Shown here: positions 41,816 through 49,777 of the stretch, one piece after another
Layout of the letters: every line of letters starts with the position of its first letter
Position numbering within the stretch: the stretch's first letter is position 1
Origin: an uncultured Eggerthellaceae bacterium
Lineage (GTDB): Bacteria > Actinomycetota > Coriobacteriia > Coriobacteriales > Eggerthellaceae
NCBI GenBank assembly: GCA_934668515.1
Contig: CAKUNS010000011.1
Location: forward strand, 1 to 50,880
DNA length: 50,880 nucleotides
Direction of reading: 5' to 3'
The notes under the pieces: model-generated
Databases searched by the model: none
What the model was told of the DNA's origin: nothing
What the model saw: only the letters and a program-made list of their open reading frames with translations
Position numbers and translations under genes: made by a program

Positions 41816-42811
41816 ATGAGCCTCGCCTCGTATTTGCCCAAACCGTCACTCGATGCGCGCCTTATGGGCGCGCATCGTCTTTCTTTGCTTACCGACGACG
41901 CGCTGTTCGATTCATGCGGCGTTCGAGTTGCCTTCTCGGGGCGAAGGGGAGGGGCTTCCCCTGAGCCTTATGCATCTTTGAATTTGGGGACGCATGTTGG
42001 CGACGATCCTGTATGCGTATCTGAAAACCGCCGTCGCGTGCTCGAGGCGCTTGGTGCGCCCGATGCGCCCCTTGTTGTTCCGAATCAGGTTCATAAAACC
42101 GATCTTGTTTCCATCGACGGCGCTTCCGTTTGCCGTTGTGCTTGCATGCCTGCAGACGCCTCCCAGGACGATCAGGAAAACGAAACGTGGACTACCGAAG
42201 ATGTTGACGTGTCGCTTATTGACTCTGTTGGGGCTGCTAAGACCGCCAACGAGCTTGCCGCTCAAGGCGCAGATGCCCTTGTCATTCGCAGCGTCGGCGT
42301 TGCCGGGCTTTTGAATTTCGCAGACTGCACCCCGGTGATCATCGTGTCCCCTAGCGGCAATTTCGCCATAGCCCACGCAGGTTGGCGCGGTGCTGTTGCC
42401 GGCGTTGCTTCCAAGACGGCAACGAACCTCATCGAAGCCGACCTTTCCGACGAGGCCCTTAAAATCGCACATCCTGATTTCGCCAGTGCGTCTTTCCAAG
42501 ATGTGTTGGCTGGCTGCAATGTTTACATCGGACCCCATATCCAGGTTGAGTGTTTCGAGACCGGCGCCGATGTTGCCGACCGTTTTCGTGAGGCGTTCCC
42601 GCAGGCTCGGGATGTAGTGGTTCCCGACGACAGGCATGTCGATCTCAGCCAAGCGGTTATCGCCGACTTGGTTTCCATCGGCGTCGATCCCGCGCGTATC
42701 TGCGATTGCGGCATTTGCACTAAATGCAACCACGACGAGTACTTTTCGTATCGCGCCGAAAACGGCACATGCGGCCGGCACGGCGCCGTTGCGATTCGTT
42801 TGAAAGGGTGA
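41816..42811 (+). CDS. pgeF: PgeF/YlmD-family multicopper-oxidase-like protein
   Basis: Members act as purine nucleoside phosphorylases/adenosine deaminases, and PgeF of E. coli removes wrongly placed L-Ser from peptidoglycan precursors. The 331-residue protein has the zinc triad H93 (NQVHKTD), C171 (NFADCTPV) and H187 (AHAGWRG), and the C-terminal CDCGICTKC and FSYRAENGTCGRHGAV blocks. The ATG with AAAGGAG 10 bp upstream is preferred over a TTG overlapping that site. It follows ftsZ by 15 bp and is the ylmD position of the ylmDEFG-divIVA set. Confidence 0.9.
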   Translation: MSLASYLPKPSLDARLMGAHRLSLLTDDALFDSCGVRVAFSGRRGGASPEPYASLNLGTHVGDDPVCVSENRRRVLEALGAPDAPLVVPNQVHKTDLVSIDGASVCRCACMPADASQDDQENETWTTEDVDVSLIDSVGAAKTANELAAQGADALVIRSVGVAGLLNFADCTPVIIVSPSGNFAIAHAGWRGAVAGVASKTATNLIEADLSDEALKIAHPDFASASFQDVLAGCNVYIGPHIQVECFETGADVADRFREAFPQARDVVVPDDRHVDLSQAVIADLVSIGVDPARICDCGICTKCNHDEYFSYRAENGTCGRHGAVAIRLKG

Positions 42812-42816
42812 TCATC

Positions 42817-43527
42817 ATGGGTTCTGAATCGAATGAAACCAGCAAGGAGCGCTATGAGCGCGTAGCTGCGGAACTTGCAGAAGTCTGCCGTCAGGCGGGA
42901 AGGGATCCCAAAGAGGTGCGCCTTGTCGCCGTGTCGAAGACGGTTGGCGTTTCGGAAGTGGCAAACGCCATTGCCGGCGGCGCGCACGATTTCGGCGAGA
43001 ACCGCCCCGACCTTCTGATGGAGAAGCATGACGCCTATCCGTCAGAGAAATGGCACTTCATTGGCAATATCCAGTCGCGTCGCATCCACGACATCGTCGG
43101 TCGCGCCACGCTCATCCACTCGCTTTACGAGCTTTCCCATGCGAAGAAGATCGACACGGTGGCAGCCGAGCGCGGTATCGTACAGGATGTGTTGCTCGAA
43201 GTGAACGTTTCCGGCGAGGAGTCGAAAAGCGGTCTTTCGCCCGACCAGGTTCCGTCGATGCTTGCCGCTTGCGCCCAGCTCGAGCATGTCCGCGTTCGCG
43301 GTCTCATGACCATGGCGCCGCAGGGTGATCTGGCGGTTGCCAAGGAAACATTTGAGGGTTTACGTGCGCTTTTCGAAAAATCGCGTTCGAGTTTGCCTCA
43401 AAGGGACGCCGACCTTTTCAATGAGCTTTCTATGGGTATGAGCGAAGATTGGCGCGAGGCGGTTTTTGCAGGCGCTACCATTGTTCGCATCGGTCGCGCG
43501 ATCTTCAGCGACTCTTTCATTGCCTAG
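42817..43527 (+). CDS. yggS: YggS-family pyridoxal phosphate homeostasis protein
   Basis: These PLP-binding proteins keep free PLP and amino acid pools balanced. The 236-residue protein has the TIM-barrel start and PLP lysine K41 (LVAVSKTV), the FGENR motif, HFIGNIQSRR, VNVSGEESKSGL, and the phosphate-binding end SMGMSEDWREAV...IVRIGRAIF. AAAGGG stands 8-9 bp before the ATG. Earlier in-frame ATG codons overlap pgeF and have no family similarity. It corresponds to ylmE. Confidence 0.94.
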   Translation: MGSESNETSKERYERVAAELAEVCRQAGRDPKEVRLVAVSKTVGVSEVANAIAGGAHDFGENRPDLLMEKHDAYPSEKWHFIGNIQSRRIHDIVGRATLIHSLYELSHAKKIDTVAAERGIVQDVLLEVNVSGEESKSGLSPDQVPSMLAACAQLEHVRVRGLMTMAPQGDLAVAKETFEGLRALFEKSRSSLPQRDADLFNELSMGMSEDWREAVFAGATIVRIGRAIFSDSFIA

Positions 43528-43594
43528 ATCCCGGTTTAGAACGGCGGTAATGCACATGGCATCAAAATTCGGATTCTCCGGAGAAGGGGGCAGC

Positions 43595-44473
43595 ATGTTC
43601 GAGAACTTGAAGTCCCGTCTCGGTTTCGCGGATGACGAAACGCCCAAGCGTTCGTCGCGCGGCAATCGCAGCAACGACCAATACGATGTGTACGACGACG
43701 AGTACGCCGACGAGGGCGATTTCGGCGAATACGGCGATTACGCCGACGAGTATGCCGACGAGTTCGCGGAATACGGCCCCGACTACGATGATGGCGCTTC
43801 TCACACTTACGAGTCTCCTCGTGAAAAGGTTCAGCGCTCTTCTTTCAAAACCACCTCGAGCGCACGTGGGGCATATCGTAATAGCAACCTGGTAACCATC
43901 GATGACGTCAAGGCTCATACGGCAACGTCTGGCAATCTCGATCGTGATCCGTTGGCACCGCGCACCACGTTTGGCGGCCGTACCGTCGTTGACGAGCGCA
44001 AACCTGCGCCGCAGACGCCTGTTGCCCAGATGGCGGCAGCCAGCGCAAGCGAAGCAACCCGTTCCGAGGGTCTGAACTCCCTGTTCACACCCACCACCGA
44101 CGAATCCGCATCTTTCGAGAAACCTGCTGGCGCTCATGCATCTTTCGAGTCCTCCACGGCATCGCGCGATTCGTATGCGCCTTCGTCTCCCGCAAAGCCT
44201 GCTTCAGCGCGCGGCATTTCGGTTTTAAAGCCTGTTGCATACGAAGATGCCGAGCGCATCACCAAGTCGCTCAAGTCAGGCGACGCGGTTGTCATCTCGC
44301 TTCGCAACACTCCCGACAACTTGTTCAAGCGCATCTTGGACTTCTCGTTCGGCGTGGCAAGCGCGCTTGATGCAACCGTCGACTGCCCGGGCGAAAAGGT
44401 CTTCGCAATCACGTGCGGTGCAGGCCTTTCCGACGCCGAGAAACAAGCCCTCATTAACCAGGGCGTCATCTAG
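43595..44473 (+). CDS. sepF: Cell division protein SepF
   Basis: SepF binds the FtsZ C-terminus, bundles or curves filaments and anchors them to the membrane. The 292-residue protein starts MFENLKSRLGF, an amphipathic membrane-binding helix. A low-complexity acidic stretch with nine Tyr (about 28-72, DDEYADE-like units) and a long Ala/Ser/Pro-rich linker lead to the SepF dimer domain (208-292, ISVLKPVAYEDAERI...). It is about twice the length of B. subtilis SepF. GGAGAAGGGGG lies just before the ATG; earlier in-frame ATGs lack support. Confidence 0.92.
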   Translation: MFENLKSRLGFADDETPKRSSRGNRSNDQYDVYDDEYADEGDFGEYGDYADEYADEFAEYGPDYDDGASHTYESPREKVQRSSFKTTSSARGAYRNSNLVTIDDVKAHTATSGNLDRDPLAPRTTFGGRTVVDERKPAPQTPVAQMAAASASEATRSEGLNSLFTPTTDESASFEKPAGAHASFESSTASRDSYAPSSPAKPASARGISVLKPVAYEDAERITKSLKSGDAVVISLRNTPDNLFKRILDFSFGVASALDATVDCPGEKVFAITCGAGLSDAEKQALINQGVI

Positions 44474-44527
44474 CATCTAAACCTGCAGCATCAGCTTGAC
44501 TGCGATCGACCGAGAAGGAATCGGCCA

Positions 44528-44788
44528 ATGAGCTTTAAATATCTTCTGTATTCCCTGATGAGTGCCTACAGCACGGTCATCATCGTATACGTGCTCATGT
44601 CATGGATTCCCATGAACCCCACGGGCATCGTTGCCGACATCTACCGCGTGCTTGGTAAGATTTGCGATCCCTATCTCGATCTGTTCAAGAAACTCATTCC
44701 CCCCATTGGAGGTATGGTGGACGTAACGCCCATCATCGCACTGCTTGTATTACAATTCGGAGTAACGTTTATTCTTCGACTTTTCTAG
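44528..44788 (+). CDS. yggT: YggT-family membrane protein
   Basis: The 86-residue protein has two TM segments (about 10-28 and 62-85) around a short loop with the family pattern SWIPMNP and DPYLDLFKKLIPPIGG. YggT/YlmG proteins affect division and FtsZ assembly in several bacteria and nucleoid spread in chloroplasts, but the molecular role is unclear. AAGGAA lies 8 bp before the ATG. It sits between sepF and divIVA; ylmH, usual here in Bacillus, is missing. Confidence 0.92.
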   Translation: MSFKYLLYSLMSAYSTVIIVYVLMSWIPMNPTGIVADIYRVLGKICDPYLDLFKKLIPPIGGMVDVTPIIALLVLQFGVTFILRLF

Positions 44789-44830
44789 GCTGCAATCCCC
44801 TATGGGTTGCCTATTCGGAAGGATTTGAAC

Positions 44831-45676
44831 ATGGCCATTACCGCACAGGACATCCAGGAGCAAAGCTTCTCCATCGATCGTAAGGGTTACGACGTCGACG
44901 AAGTGGATGTTTTCCTTGAGCGCGTTGCCGACGAGATCGGCTTCATGAACGACGAGATCGACCAGAAGGCTCAGACCATCGCCGATCTTCAGGCTCAACT
45001 CGACGAGATGAACATGGCTGGCTTCGATGCCCCCGCCGCGTTCGACGAGGAAGAGCGCACCAAGGCAATCGCTTTGGACGATGCCGTTGATACGTTCCAG
45101 GACGATCGGGACAACGTCGAGGAGCTCCCTTCCGACGTCGTTGAGCTTCAGAAGCAGGTCGAAGACCTGAAGAAGCAGCTTGCCGAGAAGGTTGCCGATT
45201 CTTCCGCCATCTCCGCTGCCCTCATCGTTGCCCAGCGCTCTGCCGACGATATCGTTTCCAACGCCAAGGTCGAGGCAAACCGTATCATCAAGGACGCTAA
45301 CGACGAGGCCGACCGCATCGTCAGGAAGGCCGAGGCCGAGCGCGAGAAGGTTCAGCTTGACATCGACGCCCTCGAGGATGATCGCGACGAGGTTTGCGAC
45401 GCATATCGCGGTGTTTTGTCCGACTTCATCGCCGATGCGCAGCGCAAGCTTGATCAGGTAAACGCAACGTACAGTCAGCCTTTGGCTTCGCATGCGCGTT
45501 CCGCCGAGGACACCGGCCAGATCGCTGCTGCTCCGCTGCCCCCGGCTGCCGGCTATCAGGTCCCCCTTATGGGCGCTGCCGCTGATGCGCCTGCCCCTGT
45601 TGCCTTCTCGGGCGACAAAGACCTGTCGGGCTTCGGCGACGTCGCCGACGATTTCGATTTCGACGATCCCGAATAA
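44831..45676 (+). CDS. divIVA: DivIVA/Wag31 polar and septal organiser
   Basis: DivIVA gathers at curved membrane sites and recruits wall synthesis or division proteins. The 281-residue protein has the N-terminal membrane-binding domain (ITAQDIQEQSFSIDRKGYDVDEVDVFLERV, partly shown) with the conserved GYD-x-x-EVD-x-FL core. A coiled coil covers about 25-60 and 105-210. A Pro/Ala linker leads to an acidic end (DLSGFGDVADDFDFDDPE). GGAAGGA lies 7 bp before the ATG. It ends the division gene group at a strong terminator. Confidence 0.94.
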   Translation: MAITAQDIQEQSFSIDRKGYDVDEVDVFLERVADEIGFMNDEIDQKAQTIADLQAQLDEMNMAGFDAPAAFDEEERTKAIALDDAVDTFQDDRDNVEELPSDVVELQKQVEDLKKQLAEKVADSSAISAALIVAQRSADDIVSNAKVEANRIIKDANDEADRIVRKAEAEREKVQLDIDALEDDRDEVCDAYRGVLSDFIADAQRKLDQVNATYSQPLASHARSAEDTGQIAAAPLPPAAGYQVPLMGAAADAPAPVAFSGDKDLSGFGDVADDFDFDDPE

Positions 45677-45704
45677 CATCGTCGCATCAGCTTCCATGAA
45701 CGAG

Positions 45705-45733
45705 AAAAGCCGCTCCGATGGAGCGGCTTTTTC
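45705..45733 (+). terminator. Terminator after divIVA
   Basis: A 12-bp stem (AAAAGCCGCTCC with its complement) and 3-nt loop are followed by T's. The rnpB 3' end on the other strand begins about 10 bp on. Confidence 0.85.
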
Positions 45734-45741
45734 GTTTGAAA

Positions 45742-46086
45742 GGCGAGTGGGTCGATAAGCCGGGTTCTGTCATTAGGACGACCATTTATCTCGAACGCAC
45801 GTCACCGTGCGTCTCTAGCGCGCAACCCGGATGCACGGAAGGGCGGCCGTATCGCATCCCTATTTGCGTTTGCTCCAGATGGGGTTTACCAAGCCGCGCC
45901 GTTGCCGACGCGCTGGTGCGCTCTTACCGCACCTTTTCAGCTTTTCTCCCGCAAAGCGGGGGAGTTTCCTTTTCTGTGGCACTATCCGTCGGGTTACCCC
46001 GCCCAGCCGTTAGCTGGCATCTTGCCCTTTGGAGCCCGGACTTTCCTCGCATGCCGAAGCATACGCGGCCGTCTGACCCACTCGAG
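45742..46086 (-). ncRNA. rnpB: RNase P RNA (bacterial type A)
   Basis: Read on the minus strand, the 5' GAGTGGGTCAGACGGCC and the 3' GACCCACTCG form the P1 helix. Universal blocks are in order: GAGGAAAGTCCGGGCTCC near the 5' end, GGGTAACCCGACGG, and ACAGAACCCGGCTTATCGACC at the 3' end (the last given on the plus strand as CGATAAGCCGGGTTCTGT). The length of about 345 nt fits type A RNase P RNA, which cuts 5' leaders from pre-tRNA with RnpA. It converges with divIVA and diverges from thiN. Confidence 0.96.
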
Positions 46087-46092
46087 TATGCT

Positions 46093-46101
46093 ATTCTAGC
46101 A
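46093..46101 (-). promoter_or_regulatory. rnpB promoter (extended -10)
   Basis: The minus strand reads TGCTAGAAT, an extended -10 ending 7 bp before the predicted RNA 5' end. No good -35 is seen. It lies only about 30 bp from the thiN start codon. Confidence 0.55.
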
Positions 46102-46129
46102 GACGTTTGCCAAACGGGGAGGAATTCAC

Positions 46130-46780
46130 ATGACTACCTGCGCTCTTGTTGCAGCTAGCGATTTCAATGCCGATCATTTCAAAGCGTTGAACGATACCGG
46201 CGGCTTCGATTACGTCGTGGCGGTTGATGCCGGGTTCGCTTACCTCGAAAAACTGGGCGTGAAACCCGATCTCGCCATCGGCGATTTCGATTCGCTTGGC
46301 TACGTCCCTAAGGCGCGTCGCGTCTCCAAGCATCCTCAGCATAAAGATCAATCCGATCTTGAGCTTGCCCTCGAGCGCGTTTCCACTCGCCGTTACTCGC
46401 ACATTCACGTATACGGCGCTCTTGGCGGCAGGCTCGATCATACGCTTGCCAACCTTCAACTGTTTGCTTCCTATGCCGAGCAGGGCTTTGATATCACCGC
46501 AATTGATACGAACTGTGCTTTGCGTGTCTTGGTGGGACCCGATGCCTTCGATCTTCCGCCTTTCAAGTCGGGAACCGTTTCCGTTTTTTCCGCAACCGAC
46601 GTTTCCCATGGCGTCAGCGAACGTGGTTTGGAATACCCGCTCGATGATGCCGATCTCACCAATCGCACTTCGCTAGGCTTGTCGAATGAGCTTATCGGCC
46701 AAGAGGCCGCCGTATCGGTTGCTGAAGGGACATTGTACGTCTTCTATCCATTGGCCGATTCAGCAGCAGTATCGGAATAG
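46130..46780 (+). CDS. thiN: Thiamine pyrophosphokinase
   Basis: This enzyme converts thiamine to thiamine diphosphate with ATP. The 216-residue protein has the TPK signatures GDFDS (51-55), KDQSDLELAL (72-81) and GGRLDH (99-104), and a C-terminal thiamine-binding beta domain (RGLEYPLDD, SLGLSNEL). GGGAGGA lies 6 bp before the ATG. It uses salvaged thiamine and sits just upstream of the de novo operon, but the next genes have their own promoter and riboswitch. thiN itself is upstream of the riboswitch and so is not controlled by it. Confidence 0.94.
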   Translation: MTTCALVAASDFNADHFKALNDTGGFDYVVAVDAGFAYLEKLGVKPDLAIGDFDSLGYVPKARRVSKHPQHKDQSDLELALERVSTRRYSHIHVYGALGGRLDHTLANLQLFASYAEQGFDITAIDTNCALRVLVGPDAFDLPPFKSGTVSVFSATDVSHGVSERGLEYPLDDADLTNRTSLGLSNELIGQEAAVSVAEGTLYVFYPLADSAAVSE

Positions 46781-46786
46781 CGGCGC

Positions 46787-46792
46787 TATAAT
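46787..46792 (+). promoter_or_regulatory. -10 box of the thiC operon promoter
   Basis: A consensus TATAAT lies 6 bp after the thiN stop. The expected start of transcription (about 46799) is a few bases before the TPP aptamer. The -35 region is poor. Confidence 0.5.
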
Positions 46793-46803
46793 CTGCCTCA
46801 CAT

Positions 46804-46919
46804 ACAGGGGAGCCTGAAACGGAAACGCGCAACCAGTGCGTTTACGCCCGCTAGGCTGAGAGGAGGCGCGGAGACGTCTCGACCCTTGAACCTGATATGG
46901 GTAATGCCAACGAAGGGAG
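46804..46919 (+). promoter_or_regulatory. TPP riboswitch (THI element)
   Basis: The conserved blocks are in order: AGGGGAGCCTG, GGCTGAGAGG (46854-46863), then GACCCTTGAACCTGAT, TGGGTAATGCCA and CGAAGGGAG. It is a standard aptamer with a moderately long P3 arm. No separate terminator hairpin follows; the final AAGGGAG doubles as the thiC ribosome binding site 4 bp before the ATG. Ligand binding therefore probably blocks translation directly. Confidence 0.97.
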
Positions 46920-46923
46920 CACT

Positions 46924-48219
46924 ATGACGCAGCTCGATGCCGCGCGTCGCGGCGAAATCACGCCTCAAATGAGGGTTGTAGCCGAGAAGGAGCACCGCAG
47001 CCCCGAATTCATTCGCGAAGGGGTTGCCGCCGGTCGCATCGCGATCCCGGCCAACATCAATCACACCGCACTTTCGCCTGAAGGCATAGGCGAAGGCCTG
47101 AGCACGAAGATCAACGTCAACTTGGGCGTTTCCGGGGACATCGCCGATGCCCCCATGGAGTGGGAGAAGGTCGAAACTGCGCTCCGCTATGGCGCGCATG
47201 CCATCATGGACCTCTCTAACTGCGGCAAAACGCATGCGTTCCGTAAAAGCCTGATCGACAAATCTCCTGCCATGATCGGCACTGTTCCCATGTATGACGC
47301 CATCGGCTACCTCGAAAAGGATCTCGCCGACATCACGGTCGATGACTTCATGCGCGTCGTGCGCGCGCATTGCGAGGACGGTGTCGACTTCGTCACCATT
47401 CACGCCGGCCTGAACCGTCGAACCATCGAATCGTTCAAAGAATCCGGCCGTCGCATGAATATCGTGAGCCGCGGTGGATCGCTCATCTTCGCTTGGATGG
47501 AAATGACGGGCAACGAGAATCCGTTTTACGAGCACTACGACGAGCTTCTCGAAGTTCTTCATGAGTACGATGTCACCATCAGCATCGGCGACGCCATGCG
47601 TCCCGGCTGCCTTGAGGACGCAAGCGACGCCGGTCAGATTGCCGAGCTGATCGAGCTTGGCAAGCTTACCAAGCGCGCCTGGGACGCTGGCGTTCAGGTC
47701 ATGATCGAAGGCCCTGGGCATATGGCACTCGACGAGATCGCTGCCAACGTCAAGATGGAGAAGCGTCTGTGCCATAACGCGCCGTTCTATGTTCTGGGCC
47801 CGCTCGTCACCGACATCGCTCCGGGTTACGATCACATCACCAGCGCAATCGGAGGTGCAATCGCCGGAGCGTGCGGCGCCGACTTCCTGTGCTATGTGAC
47901 TCCTGCCGAGCACCTTCGCCTTCCCGACGCCGATGACGTCCGCGAAGGCGTCGTCGCATCGCGTATCGCCGCTCATGCAGCCGACATCGCAAAGGGCATC
48001 CCCGGTGCTCGTGACGCCGACAACAAGATGGCTGAAGCCCGTCGTGTAATGGATTGGGAGGCCATGTTCGACGTTGCTATCGATCCGGTGAAGCCGCGCG
48101 AGTATTTCGAAAGCGCTCCGCCTGCCGAGGAAGGCACGTGCACCATGTGCGGCGAGATGTGCGCCGTGCGCACGATGAACCGCGCCCTTGAGGGGCTTGA
48201 AGTCAAGATCAACGCATAG
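46924..48219 (+). CDS. thiC: Phosphomethylpyrimidine synthase ThiC
   Basis: ThiC is the radical SAM enzyme that rearranges AIR to HMP-P, the pyrimidine half of thiamine. The 431-residue protein is the short form without the plant/proteobacterial N-terminal domain. It shows ANINHTALSPEGIGEG, TVPMYDAIGY, EGPGHMALDEI and the C-terminal 4Fe-4S cysteines C406, C409 and C413. The spacing is CxxCxxxC, where the E. coli-type motif is CxxCxxxxC. The frame is open upstream into the riboswitch, but the ATG after AAGGGAG is the natural start. First gene of the operon. Confidence 0.95.
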   Translation: MTQLDAARRGEITPQMRVVAEKEHRSPEFIREGVAAGRIAIPANINHTALSPEGIGEGLSTKINVNLGVSGDIADAPMEWEKVETALRYGAHAIMDLSNCGKTHAFRKSLIDKSPAMIGTVPMYDAIGYLEKDLADITVDDFMRVVRAHCEDGVDFVTIHAGLNRRTIESFKESGRRMNIVSRGGSLIFAWMEMTGNENPFYEHYDELLEVLHEYDVTISIGDAMRPGCLEDASDAGQIAELIELGKLTKRAWDAGVQVMIEGPGHMALDEIAANVKMEKRLCHNAPFYVLGPLVTDIAPGYDHITSAIGGAIAGACGADFLCYVTPAEHLRLPDADDVREGVVASRIAAHAADIAKGIPGARDADNKMAEARRVMDWEAMFDVAIDPVKPREYFESAPPAEEGTCTMCGEMCAVRTMNRALEGLEVKINA

Positions 48220-48272
48220 TAGGCGCGTTATATCGCACGCTTACGTTTCGATAGAGAAAAGAGAATTCACTC

Positions 48273-49109
48273 ATGAACGCAAATGAGCTTGCCACAGCAT
48301 TGGAAAACGTCCGCACCAGCACTCCTTTGGTGCACTGCATAACTAACTACGTCACGGTGAACGACTGTGCTAACGCGCTTCTTGCGTGCGGCGGCAGCCC
48401 CATCATGTCCGACGAGCCCGAAGACGTCGTTGACATTACTACCATTTGCGGTGGCCTGGTGCTGAACATCGGAACGCTCAACAAGCAGACCATCGCCGGT
48501 ATGCGCGCGGCTGGCAAGCGCGCAAGCGAGCTTGGCCATCCCATTGTGCTCGACCCCGTTGGAGCCGGCGCTTCGGCTCTTCGCACCGCCACCGCTTCCG
48601 AGATCCTCGATACCATGGACGTTGCGGTTATTCGCGGCAACATGTCCGAGATCAAGGCTGTCGCCGGCGCTTCGGCCACCACGCGAGGTGTTGACGTGAA
48701 CCCCGACGATGTGGTTACCGATGAGAACCTTGCGGCTTCGGCTGCATTCGCCAAGGAGCTTGCCAAGAAGACGGGAACCATCATCGCCATCACGGGCGCA
48801 ATCGACATCGTTGCCGACGACGAGCGTGCCTTCGCCATTCGCAACGGCAACGCCATCATGGGCAAGATCACCGGTGCGGGCTGCATGCTTTCCTGCTTGG
48901 TCGGCGCATATTCCGTTGCCAACAAGGAGAACATGCTCGAGGGCGTCGTCGCTGCTATCGCAGGTGAGGGTCTGTGCGGCCAGATCGCCGCAGAGCGCAT
49001 GACCGAGGCGGACGGCAACGGCTCGTTCCGTACGTACCTTTTGGACGCGATGTACAACTTGGATGCCGCGACGCTTGCCGACGGAGCCCTTGTTCAGGAA
49101 GTGATGTAA
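48273..49109 (+). CDS. thiM: Hydroxyethylthiazole kinase
   Basis: This enzyme phosphorylates 4-methyl-5-(2-hydroxyethyl)thiazole, a salvage step. The 278-residue ribokinase-like protein starts near PLVHCITNYVTVNDCANALLACGGSPIMSDEPEDV, given in part here, and has LDPVGAGAS, VIRGNMSEI, ITGAID and the GAGCMLSC anion hole. No thiG/thiH/thiS de novo thiazole genes are nearby, so the organism may rely on salvaged thiazole. The ribosome binding site is weak (AGAGAA), 53 bp after thiC. Confidence 0.95.
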   Translation: MNANELATALENVRTSTPLVHCITNYVTVNDCANALLACGGSPIMSDEPEDVVDITTICGGLVLNIGTLNKQTIAGMRAAGKRASELGHPIVLDPVGAGASALRTATASEILDTMDVAVIRGNMSEIKAVAGASATTRGVDVNPDDVVTDENLAASAAFAKELAKKTGTIIAITGAIDIVADDERAFAIRNGNAIMGKITGAGCMLSCLVGAYSVANKENMLEGVVAAIAGEGLCGQIAAERMTEADGNGSFRTYLLDAMYNLDAATLADGALVQEVM

Positions 49110-49775
49110 GTGCCTTTGCGCGGCATGTGGACCCAGGAGGCCATCAAGGATGCCATGCGCGTATATGCCGTCACGGACAATGCGTGGTTGAATGGCAGAA
49201 CGCTAGCGGAATGCGTCCAACAGGCTCTCGATGGTGGCGTCACGTTCGTGCAGCTGCGCGAAAAGGAAGCTTCGATGACTGAGCTTGTGCAGCAGGCTCG
49301 CGCTCTTCTTCCGCTTTGCCGTGCGGCAGGCGTGCCGTTCGTGATCGACGACGATGTTCAGGCGGCGATTGAGTCGGGGGCCGATGGCGTGCATGTTGGA
49401 CAGGAGGACATGGCTTGCGCCAGCGCTCGTGCGATGCTTGGCGAAAACGCCATCGTCGGCGTGTCCGTCCAAACCGTCGATCAGGCCATGCGTGCTCAGG
49501 CCGATGGAGCTGATTATGTCGGTGTGGGCGCCATGTTCGCCACCGCCACCAAAACCGATGCGGTTGCCGTCAGCAAGGAAACGCTTCGCGATATTTGCAA
49601 GGCAATCGACATCCCCGTGGTGATCATCGGTGGGGTGAAGGCTTCGAATGTCGCCGAATTTGCGGGAACGGGTTTCGACGGCGCCGCTGTTGTCAGCGGT
49701 ATCTTCGCCGCCGATGATATCGCCGCTGCTTCTGCCCAGCTGAAGGTTGCCGTCGATAAGGCGTTAAGGGGATGA
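49110..49775 (+). CDS. thiE: Thiamine-phosphate synthase
   Basis: ThiE joins HMP-PP and thiazole phosphate to make thiamine phosphate. The 221-residue TIM-barrel protein has FVQLREKEAS, VPFVIDDDVQAAIESGADGVHVGQEDM, GVSVQTVDQA and DYVGVGAMFATATKTD, then VVIIGGV and VVSGIFAADD, all family blocks. The start is GTG directly after the thiM stop, with AGGAAG 8 bp upstream in thiM. It overlaps the first possible thiD ATG by 4 bp. Confidence 0.95.
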   Translation: MPLRGMWTQEAIKDAMRVYAVTDNAWLNGRTLAECVQQALDGGVTFVQLREKEASMTELVQQARALLPLCRAAGVPFVIDDDVQAAIESGADGVHVGQEDMACASARAMLGENAIVGVSVQTVDQAMRAQADGADYVGVGAMFATATKTDAVAVSKETLRDICKAIDIPVVIIGGVKASNVAEFAGTGFDGAAVVSGIFAADDIAAASAQLKVAVDKALRG

Positions 49776-49777
49776 GC

